A stretch of DNA of 34,270 nt from Oscillibacter sp. (GCA_017547085.1 JAFYQM010000063.1:1-34270); one strand, 5' to 3'; positions 15,165 through 22,638 are shown, numbered from the stretch's first letter. Notes: generated by a model not told the origin, from the letters alone. Numbers and translations: made by a program.

Positions 15165-17657
15165 TTAGACTTTTTTCATATGTTTTCCGGCGGATTTCAG
15201 CATCAATTTCTTGGTGCCCACCTTGTCGAAGGCCACTTCTACCAGTGCGTCGCCGCCCATGGGACGGACAGACAGTACCATGCCGCGGCCAAAGGCGGTG
15301 TGATCCACCATTTCGCCCTGCTGCAGCTGCAGCATCGGCGCGGAGGAGGCCGGTGCCGATGCTGCGGCCGTGCGGGCGGATGCCAGCGGGCGCTGCTTCG
15401 GTGCAGCAGATGTGGTATCGCGGTAGCTGTGAACGCCGCCGCTGCTCCAACTGCTGCCGGAGGAACGGGCAGGCGTGCCGCCGAAGCGGCTCTCGAAACG
15501 GTCGCCGCCGAACACATCGTCGTCCTCCATGCCGCCGAAGCGGGGCTGAGGCTTGCTCTCCCAGCGCATATTGTCCTCCGGGATCTCCTCGAGGAAACGA
15601 GAGGCCCGGTTGGCGCTGGTACGGCCGTACAGCATACGCTGACGGCAGTTGGTCATAGTCAGCTTTTCCTTGGCGCGGGTCATGGCTACATAGCACAGAC
15701 GCCGTTCTTCCTCGATCTCCTCCTCATTGTACTGGGCGGAGGCGCCGGGGAAGATCCCCTCCTCCATGCCCACCACATACACCACAGGGAATTCCAGACC
15801 CTTGGCGGAGTGGATGGTCATCATGGTGACGCAGTTGTCATCCGCCTCCACGCTGTCGAGATCGGTGTAGAGGGCAATCTCATTGAGGAAGCCCGCCAGC
15901 GTAGCGTCCTCCGGGTCCTGCTCGAGGAATCCAAGAATATTGGACTTCAATTCCTGTACGTTTTCGATGCGACCGCGGCTTTCCATGTCGTTCTTCTCTT
16001 CCAAAGCACGGATGTAGCCGCTCTGCTCGCACACCGCGTCATAGAACTCCGGCAGTGCCAGTGTACCGCCGGCACGGCGCAGGCCGTCGATCAGGTCGGC
16101 AAACTTCAAAAGCTTGGCGCAGGCGCTTTTCAGTTCCGGGAAGAGGTCGGCGTTGCGGATGATCTCGTACAAGGACGCGCCCTGCGCCTCTGCGATGGCA
16201 GCCACCTTATCCAGCGTGGTGGCGCCGATACCGCGGGCAGGGCTGTTAATGATGCGGCGCAGGCGCAGATCGTCCATGGGATTATTCAGCACGCACAGGT
16301 AGGCCAACATATCCTTGACTTCCATACGGTCGAAGAACTTGGTACCGCCAACGACCTTATACGGAATGCCGTTGCGCTTGAGGGCATATTCGAGGGCGTT
16401 GGACTGGGCGTTCATGCGGTAGAGCACGGCGGCGTCCCGGAAATTCCGGCCGCGGTTCACACCCATGACGATATCGCCCACTACATAGTTGGCTTCATCG
16501 CTCTCGTTGAAGGTGGTTTTGACCGTCACCACTTCCCCGCTGCCGTTTTCCGTCCACAAATTTTTGCCCTTGCGGCCCACATTGTTGCGGATGACGGCGT
16601 TGGCGGCGTCCAGAATGTGCTGGGTGGAGCGGTAATTCTGCTCCAGACGGATGGTACGGGCGTTTTTATACTGCTGCTCAAAGTTCAGGATATTTTCAAT
16701 GTTGGCGCCGCGGAACCGGTAGATGGACTGGTCGTCATCGCCCACCACGCAGAGGTTCTTCCGGCCACCGGCTAACAGGCTTGTCAGCAGGTACTGCAGA
16801 TGGTTGGTGTCCTGATACTCGTCCACCAGCACATAGCGGAACTTGTTCTGGTAATAGGCCAGCACCTCCGGTTCCTGCTGCAGCAGCGTCACGGTGTGGT
16901 AGATGATATCGTCAAAGTCCAGCGCATTGGCACTGCGCAGCTTCTTCGCGTAGGCATCGTACACCTTTGCAATGCGCATCATCTTCCAGTCGTTCTCGTT
17001 GGAATGCTTCTTGGCGAAGGCGGCTGGGTCCTCGTACAGGTCCTTGGCCGTGCTGATGATACCCAGCACGCTCTTCGGCTGGAAGGTCTTTTCGTCCAGA
17101 TTCAATTCCTTGAGGATATCCTTGATGACCCGCTTGGAGTCGTCCGTATCGTAGATGGTAAAGTTCTTGTCAAAGCCGATGCGGTCGATATCCCGCCGCA
17201 GGATGCGGACACAGGCGGAATGGAAGGTGGACGCCCAGATATCATTGGCCATAGGGCCGAGGCGGGCAGCCAGACGGTCCTTCAGCTCCCCTGCGGCCTT
17301 ATTGGTAAAGGTGATGGCGATGATCTCCCACGGACGGGGCACATCCACGGCGCAGAGCCGACGGGCGCGGTCAGACTCGGCATCTGTGGGCCGCGCAGGG
17401 AAATGTTCCAGAAAGGCCAGATCGTCCTCCCCTGCCCAGTCCGGCACGAAGTCGCTGTCGCTGCCGCGGCCGTAGGTCAAGAGATTATACACCCGCTGGA
17501 TCAGCACGGTGGTCTTGCCGCTGCCTGCACCGGCCAACAGCAGCAGCGGACCCTCGGTGGTCATGGCAGCCTTGCGCTGCATGGGATTCAGCCGCCGCAG
17601 GTCCTGCGCGATGACCGCGCGGCGGGCGGCGATATATCGTTCATTGAAAGCAGTCAT
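15165..17657 (-). CDS. pcrA: UvrD/PcrA-type ATP-dependent DNA helicase
   Basis: 830 residues from ATG 17657 (AGGAGA upstream). A superfamily 1A 3'-5' helicase for DNA repair and conflict resolution. Motifs: NPMQRKAA (Q motif), AGAGSGKT (42-49, Walker A), ITFTNKAA (motif Ia, 114-121), ASTFHS, VDEYQDTN (278-285, motif II), GDDDQSIYRFRGA (motif III), LEQNYRST (motif IV), TIHSAKGLEFPVVYVVGMEEG (motif V) and EEERRLCYVAMTRAKEKL (motif VI). About 50 residues of acidic/aromatic sequence separate Walker A from motif Ia, against about 20 in typical PcrA. After an Ala/Ser/Gly-rich linker, the C-terminus (VDHTAFGRGMVLSV...) is the Tudor-like domain that contacts RNA polymerase in PcrA. Confidence 0.96.
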   Translation of the reverse strand: MTAFNERYIAARRAVIAQDLRRLNPMQRKAAMTTEGPLLLLAGAGSGKTTVLIQRVYNLLTYGRGSDSDFVPDWAGEDDLAFLEHFPARPTDAESDRARRLCAVDVPRPWEIIAITFTNKAAGELKDRLAARLGPMANDIWASTFHSACVRILRRDIDRIGFDKNFTIYDTDDSKRVIKDILKELNLDEKTFQPKSVLGIISTAKDLYEDPAAFAKKHSNENDWKMMRIAKVYDAYAKKLRSANALDFDDIIYHTVTLLQQEPEVLAYYQNKFRYVLVDEYQDTNHLQYLLTSLLAGGRKNLCVVGDDDQSIYRFRGANIENILNFEQQYKNARTIRLEQNYRSTQHILDAANAVIRNNVGRKGKNLWTENGSGEVVTVKTTFNESDEANYVVGDIVMGVNRGRNFRDAAVLYRMNAQSNALEYALKRNGIPYKVVGGTKFFDRMEVKDMLAYLCVLNNPMDDLRLRRIINSPARGIGATTLDKVAAIAEAQGASLYEIIRNADLFPELKSACAKLLKFADLIDGLRRAGGTLALPEFYDAVCEQSGYIRALEEKNDMESRGRIENVQELKSNILGFLEQDPEDATLAGFLNEIALYTDLDSVEADDNCVTMMTIHSAKGLEFPVVYVVGMEEGIFPGASAQYNEEEIEEERRLCYVAMTRAKEKLTMTNCRQRMLYGRTSANRASRFLEEIPEDNMRWESKPQPRFGGMEDDDVFGGDRFESRFGGTPARSSGSSWSSGGVHSYRDTTSAAPKQRPLASARTAAASAPASSAPMLQLQQGEMVDHTAFGRGMVLSVRPMGGDALVEVAFDKVGTKKLMLKSAGKHMKKV

Positions 17658-17688
17658 AAGTACTCTCCTGTATGGTTTCACGCAGTCT

Positions 17689-17717
17689 ATTTTACGGCAA
17701 AATGCCGGGTGGGTCAA
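17689..17717 (-). promoter_or_regulatory. Predicted pcrA promoter
   Basis: On the minus strand: -35 TTGACC (17717-17712), 17 bp spacer, -10 TAAAAT (17694-17689, 5 of 6), 32 bases before the start codon. Confidence 0.65.
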
Positions 17718-17764
17718 CTGGCATTTCTCATTCTTCGATGCTTGTATAATACTGCTCTTCCCTC

Positions 17765-17793
17765 TTGCAATCTCTTCCTGCTTCGCGTAAAAT
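17765..17793 (+). promoter_or_regulatory. Predicted promoter of the 72-residue protein gene
   Basis: -35 TTGCAA (17765-17770), 17 bp spacer, -10 TAAAAT (17788-17793, 5 of 6). The same -35 hexamer and spacer occur at ogt and at the sensor kinase gene. Confidence 0.6.
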
Positions 17794-17835
17794 CATACCA
17801 GTGGAATACATTTTATTAATAGCAAGGAGACAACT

Positions 17836-18054
17836 ATGGAAATCAAAGAAAAAATCGAACAGATGGCGAAAAAAGTCCTTTCTGACAAGGCGCTGATGGA
17901 ACTCTTCAAGAAAGACCCTATCAAGGCCGTGGAGAAGGTGCTGGGTGTGGATCTGCCGGACGAACTGGTAGAAAAAATTGTGGACGGCGTGAAGGCACAG
18001 ATCGCCGTGGACGGCGCCAAGGATGCGCTGGGCATGCTGAAGAAGCTGTTTTGA
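17836..18054 (+). CDS. 72-residue helical protein, leader-peptide-like
   Basis: Preceded by AAGGAG with a 6-base gap and by its own promoter, and followed by a strong terminator, so it is a free-standing gene. The product is predicted almost fully helical and charged: two short helices (EIKEKIEQMAKKVLSDKAL), then LFKKDPIKAVEKVLGVDLP, DELVEKIVDGVKAQIAVDG and a C-terminal KDALGMLKKLF. The order 'helix - KDP - helix - G-(V/I)-(D)-LP - helix' recalls the nitrile-hydratase-like (NHLP) and Nif11 leader peptides of ribosomally made natural products, but there is no Cys/Ser/Thr-rich core and no maturase or exporter nearby. Short proteins like it are common in Clostridia with no known function. Identity as a precursor is therefore doubtful. 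Confidence 0.8.
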   Translation: MEIKEKIEQMAKKVLSDKALMELFKKDPIKAVEKVLGVDLPDELVEKIVDGVKAQIAVDGAKDALGMLKKLF

Positions 18055-18066
18055 CCGATAGATCAA

Positions 18067-18100
18067 CGAACGCGGGCAGGAAATCCTGCCCGCGTTTTGT
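18067..18100 (+). terminator. Terminator after the 72-residue protein gene
   Basis: ACGCGGGCAGG (18070-18080), loop AAAT, CCTGCCCGCGT then TTTTGTT. Eleven-bp GC-rich stem with a T-run on the plus strand. Confidence 0.92.
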
Positions 18101-18134
18101 TATAACATGGGAACATATCCCACCGATTTCTTCG

Positions 18135-18782
18135 CTATCCGCGGCTGATACACCTGCGTAATGCGTCTTCGTCCTCCACGATGATCCTTCGGTAGGCAAG
18201 GTGGATCCAACCGCTCTCTGCAAACCGGTTCAGTTCCTTTGTGGTAGTGACCCGGTTCATTCCCGCCAGTTCCGCGATCTGCTGGTGAGTGTAAGGAATC
18301 AGGTAAGAGATATCCGTGGGGTGGACTTTGAACTCCGTAGCCAGCTGGAGAAGGGTGTGCGCAATGCGCTGTTTGGCTGAGATGATGGTAAGGCTTTCTA
18401 CCTGAGAGACCAGAAAACGGGTGGTCATGCCCAGTGCTTGAATGATCTCCACGGCCAGATCATAGTGCTCTCCAAAGCAATGCTGGATAGACTCACGGTT
18501 CAGCACCACCACTTCTGCATTGGAAAGGGCTACCACACTGGCGATGCGGCGGATATCCATGAAGAAGGACACAGAGCCGAATACCTTGCCGGGGCGCAGC
18601 AGTTCCAGCGTGATCTCCCGTCCGTCCGAAGCTGTAACAAAAGAGCGGAGTGTACCGGATTTTACCATGTAAAAAGCATGGGCATCGTCCTCCTGAAAGT
18701 AGACGCTCTGCCCTTTTTTGTAAAACAGCACCTTTCCGTATTCCTCAAAAGCCAGCGATAACTGTGACACATTGGGGCGCAT
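18135..18782 (-). CDS. Crp/Fnr-family transcriptional regulator
   Basis: 215 residues from ATG 18782 (GGGAGGAA upstream; an in-frame GTG 15 bases further up is inside that site). Residues about 15-120 form a cyclic-nucleotide-binding-type beta-roll (YKKGQSVYFQEDDAHAFYMVKSGTLRSF, ITLELLRPGKVFGSVSFF); a long dimer helix follows, then a winged helix with YTHQQIAELAGMNRVTTTKELNRF as recognition region. The N-terminus lacks the Cys cluster of oxygen-sensing FNR, and the roll does not show the full RxS cAMP contact, so the ligand is unknown. It is divergent from the iron alcohol dehydrogenase - deoC operon; a palindrome in the gap is placed both for autoregulation and for activation of that operon. 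Confidence 0.93.
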   Translation of the reverse strand: MRPNVSQLSLAFEEYGKVLFYKKGQSVYFQEDDAHAFYMVKSGTLRSFVTASDGREITLELLRPGKVFGSVSFFMDIRRIASVVALSNAEVVVLNRESIQHCFGEHYDLAVEIIQALGMTTRFLVSQVESLTIISAKQRIAHTLLQLATEFKVHPTDISYLIPYTHQQIAELAGMNRVTTTKELNRFAESGWIHLAYRRIIVEDEDALRRCISRG

Positions 18783-18808
18783 ACAAATTCCTCCCACACT
18801 TTTTCTAT

Positions 18809-18838
18809 ATTGTAATCCAGACTACATTCTTTTGGCAA
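18809..18838 (-). promoter_or_regulatory. Predicted promoter of the Crp/Fnr regulator gene
   Basis: On the minus strand: -35 TTGCCA (18838-18833, 5 of 6), 18 bp spacer, -10 TACAAT (18814-18809, 5 of 6). The palindrome at 18811-18826 overlaps its -10 and spacer. Confidence 0.6.
18811..18826. promoter_or_regulatory. Candidate Crp/Fnr operator
   Basis: TGTAATCCAGACTACA, an imperfect palindrome (12 of 16 positions symmetric) with TGTA/TACA ends, of the size and form bound by Crp/Fnr proteins. Its centre (18818.5) is 41.5 bases before the predicted transcript start of the dehydrogenase operon (about 18860). Confidence 0.55.
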
Positions 18839-18847
18839 GAGACTTGC

Positions 18848-18853
18848 TATCAT
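18848..18853 (+). promoter_or_regulatory. Predicted -10 of the alcohol dehydrogenase - deoC operon
   Basis: TATCAT (5 of 6 to TATAAT) with no usable -35 hexamer at 15-18 bp, as expected of an activator-dependent promoter. Predicted start near 18860, leaving room for the GGAGGG ribosome site at 18877-18882. Confidence 0.45.
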
Positions 18854-18889
18854 ATGGTTATCATCCATAAGATAACGGAGGGATATATC

Positions 18890-20092
18890 ATGGGTACTGT
18901 ACCGCAAGTCAAACCCTTACGCCGCAGTTTCATCCGCTTCCCGACGCAGGTGGAATTCGGTGCCGGAACGCTGAAGCGTTTGGGTGAATTCACCGCTGAT
19001 TACGGCAAGAAGGCATTCTGCCTGTTCGACCCTTTCTTCAAGGGCTCTGAAGCGGCTCAGACTGCCATGGATGCACTACACGCCGTGGGTATCGAGACCT
19101 ACGAGTGCTATAACGTCCATCCAAATCCCCGCGCCGGTGACATTGACGATGTCACTGCCGAGTGCAAGGAGCAAAACTGTGACTTCGTGGTTTCCATGGG
19201 TGGCGGCGGCACCGTGGATATCGGCAAAGCCGTTGCTTTTCTGGTGACCAACGGCCGCGGCGCATGGGACTACACCACCAAGGAAAACCAGTTCTACTAC
19301 TCCATTGAGGAGAAACCCCTGCCCTTCGTGGCCATTCCCACCACTGCGGGTACCGGTTCTGAGGCCACCATTTATTCTGTGGTCAACAACCCTGATATCC
19401 AACGAAAGTGCACCATCCGCAGTTTTGAGCTGTATCCGAAGCTGGCCATCATCGATCCTGAGCTGATGTTGGACATCCCTCCCCTGCTGACGGCTCTCAC
19501 CGGCATCGACACCTTTGCCCATGCCTTTGAGTCCTATACCAACAAGAACGCAACGCTGTTTTCCAAGATGGTGGCGATGGAAAGCATGCGCCTGTTCGCG
19601 GAGAACATCATCCCCTGCGTGGAGGACGGTAAGAATCTGGAAGCCCGCGCCAATATGGCCTTCTCCAGCTTTTTGGGCGGCCTCTGCATCGCCCATTCCC
19701 CCACCACCATTCCCCATATCATTGGCCAGTGCCTCAGCGGCTGGGTGGACGCGCCTCATGGCGGCAGTCTTGCCGTGTGTCTGGCGCAGGTCATCCGCTG
19801 GACGCTTCCTGCCGGTCAGAAAGAATTTGCAGAGATCGCCCGTGTGATGGATCCCAAGCTGTCTGCCGTCTCTGACGAAGAGGCTGCCAAGGCCCTGCCG
19901 GAGATCGTTGACGCGCTGTTTGTCCGCATCATGGGCAACCAGCGGGTAACGATGAAGACCTATGGCATGGACGAGACCCGCGCTGACGAGTTTGCCACCT
20001 TCATTTTCAACAATTATCAGGGAGACATGAGCAACTATCTCCGTGTCCCCACGCCGGATGAACTGAAGCAGATCATTCAGGAGTGCCTGTAA
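18890..20092 (+). CDS. Iron-containing alcohol dehydrogenase
   Basis: 400 residues from ATG 18890 (GGAGGG 7 bases upstream); the frame stays open upstream through the promoter region, but no other start has a ribosome site. Group III Fe-ADH fold: nucleotide-binding MGGGGTVDIGKAVAF (G104-D110), IPTTAGTGSEAT, and metal ligands in TALTGIDTFAHAFESY (Asp, His), in CIAHSPTTIPHIIGQ and in DAPHGGSLAV. Relatives are NAD(P)-dependent alcohol/aldehyde or 1,3-propanediol dehydrogenases. With deoC directly downstream, a reasonable inference is that it reduces acetaldehyde released by DeoC to ethanol, but other aldehydes are equally possible from sequence. Confidence 0.94.
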   Translation: MGTVPQVKPLRRSFIRFPTQVEFGAGTLKRLGEFTADYGKKAFCLFDPFFKGSEAAQTAMDALHAVGIETYECYNVHPNPRAGDIDDVTAECKEQNCDFVVSMGGGGTVDIGKAVAFLVTNGRGAWDYTTKENQFYYSIEEKPLPFVAIPTTAGTGSEATIYSVVNNPDIQRKCTIRSFELYPKLAIIDPELMLDIPPLLTALTGIDTFAHAFESYTNKNATLFSKMVAMESMRLFAENIIPCVEDGKNLEARANMAFSSFLGGLCIAHSPTTIPHIIGQCLSGWVDAPHGGSLAVCLAQVIRWTLPAGQKEFAEIARVMDPKLSAVSDEEAAKALPEIVDALFVRIMGNQRVTMKTYGMDETRADEFATFIFNNYQGDMSNYLRVPTPDELKQIIQECL

Positions 20093-20145
20093 TTTCAAAT
20101 TTCAAACCAATCCATATACATATTATATATTAGGAGGATTTCATT

Positions 20146-20805
20146 ATGGAAGCCAGAGAAGTTCTGAAGCATGTTGACCACACCGAACTGATGCAGAATG
20201 CCAAGTGGGAGGACATCCAGCGTCTATGCGACGACGCCGTCTATTACAATGCCGCATCCATCTGCATTCCCCCTTCCTATGTGGAGCAGGCTGCTGCGTA
20301 TCTGGACGGCAAGCTGCCCGTCTGCACCGTTATCGGGTTCCCCCACGGCTACAACACCACCGCCTGCAAGGTCTTCGAAGTGAAGGACGCCATCGCCAAC
20401 GGCGCCAAGGAAGTCGATATGGTCATCAACATCGGCTGGGCCAAGGACGGCAAGTTCGACGCCATTACCGAAGAGATCAAGGCCCTGAAAGAGGCTGCCG
20501 GCGACAACATCCTGAAGGTCATTATTGAGACTGCTATGCTGACCGATGACGAGAAGATCGCCCTGTGCAAGTGCGTTACCGACGCAGGCGCCGACTTCAT
20601 CAAGACCTGCACGGGCTTCGGCGGCGGCAAAGCCACCGTGGAAGACATCGCCCTGTTCAAGGCTCATATTGGCCCCAACGTGAAGATGAAGGCTTCTTCC
20701 GGTATGGTCACGCTGGACGAGGGCGCTGTATTCGTGGAGATGGGCTGTGAACGTCTGGGTTCCAAGCTGCTGGTAAACATTGCCAAAGAGCAGGGAATTC
20801 AGTAA
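20146..20805 (+). CDS. deoC: Deoxyribose-phosphate aldolase
   Basis: Cleaves 2-deoxyribose-5-phosphate to acetaldehyde and glyceraldehyde-3-phosphate in deoxynucleoside use. 219 residues, the short bacterial form. HVDHTEL at the N-terminus, CTVIGFPHGYNTTACKVFEV, KEVDMVINIG (catalytic-site D91), GADFIKTCTGF with the Schiff-base Lys (K153; the usual S/T after KT is Cys here) and KMKASSGM with the second Lys (K182). AGGAGG lies about 8 bases upstream. It follows the alcohol dehydrogenase by 53 bases of A/T-rich sequence with no terminator, so co-transcription is likely. The other deo genes (deoA/deoD/deoB) are not nearby. Confidence 0.96.
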   Translation: MEAREVLKHVDHTELMQNAKWEDIQRLCDDAVYYNAASICIPPSYVEQAAAYLDGKLPVCTVIGFPHGYNTTACKVFEVKDAIANGAKEVDMVINIGWAKDGKFDAITEEIKALKEAAGDNILKVIIETAMLTDDEKIALCKCVTDAGADFIKTCTGFGGGKATVEDIALFKAHIGPNVKMKASSGMVTLDEGAVFVEMGCERLGSKLLVNIAKEQGIQ

Positions 20806-20830
20806 ATCCTATACAGCATCCAAAGAGACA

Positions 20831-20868
20831 AACAATCCCGGACCGTTGGGTCCGGGATTGTTTTATTG
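20831..20868. terminator. Bidirectional terminator after deoC
   Basis: ACAATCCCGGACC (20832-20844), loop GTTG, GGTCCGGGATTGT (20849-20861) then TTTATTG. It separates deoC (+) from the VOC protein gene (-). Confidence 0.92.
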
Positions 20869-20887
20869 TCCTGACTTAGGCGACCAT

Positions 20888-21358
20888 TCAATCAAGCTTT
20901 TCTTTCGTGTTCTTGACCTCAAACACGAAGCCGACTTTGTCGTAGCCGTCAAAGTATCCCCAGTGGAGGCCCTTTTTCAGTGTGGAGGGGCCATCCTGAA
21001 TCAGGTCGATCCCCTTCTCTTTCATATCGGCCACGGCACCGTCAAAGCTATCCACATTGAACAGAACGTGATGGATGCCTTCGCCGTGTTCATCCATCCA
21101 GTCAGACCAGATGTTTTTTCCGTGCCGGGGGATCATATATTCGATCTGCAGATTGGCAAAGTTATAGAACAACAAATCTGCTTCAAAATCACCCGGTTCG
21201 CCATAGTAGTTACCATTGTTTTCTGCGGGAGAAACCTTGCAGACCGTGCACTGATCCGGTTCCGCGCCAAACACTTCCCGCATATTGGCGATAACCTTTT
21301 CCTTATCACGGGCAACGATACCCACCTGAGAAATTTCCGTAAATCTCTTGTTTACCAT
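20888..21358 (-). CDS. VOC-superfamily (glyoxalase-fold) protein
   Basis: 156 residues, paired beta-alpha-beta-beta-beta modules: FTEISQVGIVARDKEKVIANMREVFG, then LLFYNFANLQIEYMIP, and in the second half GEGIHHVLFNVDSFDGAVADMKEKGIDLIQDG and GYFDGYDKVGFVFEV. The IHH and the Glu residues near the ends of the strands are the likely metal ligands. The layout is closest to methylmalonyl-CoA epimerase/lactoylglutathione lyase-like VOC proteins, but the specific reaction cannot be assigned. It is the last gene of a minus-strand run that also holds a GldA-like dehydrogenase, an SDR and a Liv-type importer, so it probably isomerises, epimerises or cleaves an intermediate of that pathway. Confidence 0.88.
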   Translation of the reverse strand: MVNKRFTEISQVGIVARDKEKVIANMREVFGAEPDQCTVCKVSPAENNGNYYGEPGDFEADLLFYNFANLQIEYMIPRHGKNIWSDWMDEHGEGIHHVLFNVDSFDGAVADMKEKGIDLIQDGPSTLKKGLHWGYFDGYDKVGFVFEVKNTKEKLD

Positions 21359-21395
21359 ATTTGCTCCTCTGTAAATTCAGCGCATTCCCTTACGT

Positions 21396-22517
21396 TCAGC
21401 GGTGCTCGGCAGCGTAAGCGTCCAGATAATACATGGCGCCGCGGAGCATATCCTTGGAGATGTAGATGGGCATGTTGCGGACATTCCAACGGTTGTCGTA
21501 GGCTTCATCCACCACCTTGGCGATATACTCGTCACGGTTCTCCGGCGTCATGCCCACGTCCGCGCTGCACACAGGCAGACCCACATCGCGGCAGAATGCG
21601 AAGATCTCCTCGAAACGATCCAGATCATTTTCGATGATCAGCTGGATGAGAATGCCGTAGCCTACGCCCATGCCGTGAAGCATCCGCTTGCCGGGCAGCA
21701 CATGAAACGCGGCTTCCATACCGTGAGAAATGGAAATACCGGTATTCTCAAAACCCAGACCGGACAGCAGAACGGCAGCTTCGGCCACATCCTCAAAGGC
21801 AGGAGTGCGGACATGCTCCCGTGCAGCCATCACAGCAGCGCGGCCCTTCTCCAGCAGCACGTCGTAGGACAGCTTGGCTACGGCCATGCCCAGCATGGTG
21901 GGCTTATACTTTCCGCCCGCAGCGTTGCAGACATTGTTGGCCGCATAGGACGCCTGTGCTTCGATGTAGGTAGCCAGCGCATCACCGATGCCGGAAATCA
22001 GCATGGAAACGGGGGCCTTCACAGCAATATCGGTATCCACCACCACATAGTCGGGGTTCTTCTTATGGATGATACGGTGAGGCAGACCATCGGCGTTGTG
22101 CAGAATGGTATGGGTAGAAGTGGGCGCATCGGTGGCCAGCGCAGTAGGAACGCTGAAGAAGGCCTTTCCGAAGTGGCCGCCCACAGCCTTATTGATGTCG
22201 CAGGCCTGACCGCCGCCGATGCCGATGAAGGTATCGGGGATCTCGGGCAGGGTCTCAACGAACTTCAGCAGCTTCTCCAGCACCACATCGGAGCAGCCGC
22301 CGGAAAATTCGACGGTATAGGCTGTCATGCCGTGCTCGGCAAACAGCTTAGGGATGGTTTCGGAGAACTCTTCATAAAAGAACGCGTCTACAATAGCCAA
22401 TGCGCTCTTGCCGTAATTGGCGGCAAACACGGGCAGGTTATTGAACTCGCCGGGACCCTGCACATATCGGGAAGGGCCGCAATAGGCGCGTGCTTCTTTA
22501 GACTGTCCTAAAGGCAT
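21396..22517 (-). CDS. GldA-like polyol/alcohol dehydrogenase
   Basis: 373 residues from ATG 22517 (AGGAGGAAAA 8 bases upstream). Dehydroquinate-synthase/iron-ADH fold of the glycerol dehydrogenase type: GPSRYVQGPG start, NAD-binding IGIGGGQACDINKAV (98-112; GGGQ where glycerol dehydrogenases normally have GGGK), SVPTALATDAPTS (122-134), and metal ligands D179 (SGIGDALATY), H265 (ISHGME) and H281 (MLHGMGVGYG). Many relatives use Zn and oxidise glycerol or other vicinal diols. The altered nucleotide loop and the long Tyr/Ala-rich middle suggest a substrate other than glycerol. It shares the strand and probably the operon with the SDR and VOC genes. Confidence 0.9.
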   Translation of the reverse strand: MPLGQSKEARAYCGPSRYVQGPGEFNNLPVFAANYGKSALAIVDAFFYEEFSETIPKLFAEHGMTAYTVEFSGGCSDVVLEKLLKFVETLPEIPDTFIGIGGGQACDINKAVGGHFGKAFFSVPTALATDAPTSTHTILHNADGLPHRIIHKKNPDYVVVDTDIAVKAPVSMLISGIGDALATYIEAQASYAANNVCNAAGGKYKPTMLGMAVAKLSYDVLLEKGRAAVMAAREHVRTPAFEDVAEAAVLLSGLGFENTGISISHGMEAAFHVLPGKRMLHGMGVGYGILIQLIIENDLDRFEEIFAFCRDVGLPVCSADVGMTPENRDEYIAKVVDEAYDNRWNVRNMPIYISKDMLRGAMYYLDAYAAEHR

Positions 22518-22608
22518 AATGTTTTCCTCCTGTGTCTCTAACATTCTTTCTTAGCGGCGGTAAAGCAGATAACATGAACCGCGGGGATTCCCCTATCTTC
22601 GGGGCATT

Positions 22609-22638
22609 GCTTTGAGGGGCTTGTAAGCCCCTCAAAGC
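22609..22638. repeat. 14 bp inverted repeat between SDR and GldA-like genes
   Basis: GCTTTGAGGGGCTT (22609-22622) and AAGCCCCTCAAAGC (22625-22638) form a very stable hairpin just after the SDR gene on the minus strand. There is no T-run after it in that direction, and a second GC-rich hairpin (GGGGATTCCCC, 22583-22593) follows. It probably stabilises or partly attenuates the messenger rather than ending it. Confidence 0.7.

Noticed and set aside
15081-16775. 564-codon plus-strand open frame opposite pcrA
   Set aside because: It overlaps the terminator and the helicase motifs on the other strand; the translation is Ala/Gly/His-rich without a known fold.
17745-17750. Perfect TATAAT on the plus strand upstream of the 72-residue gene
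   Set aside because: No -35 within 15-19 bp and no extended TGn in the correct register; the TTGCAA-17-TAAAAT pair just downstream is better placed.
18844-18873. TTGCTA-18-TAAGAT as promoter of the alcohol dehydrogenase operon
   Set aside because: It would start transcription at about 18880, inside the GGAGGG ribosome site, leaving no usable leader.
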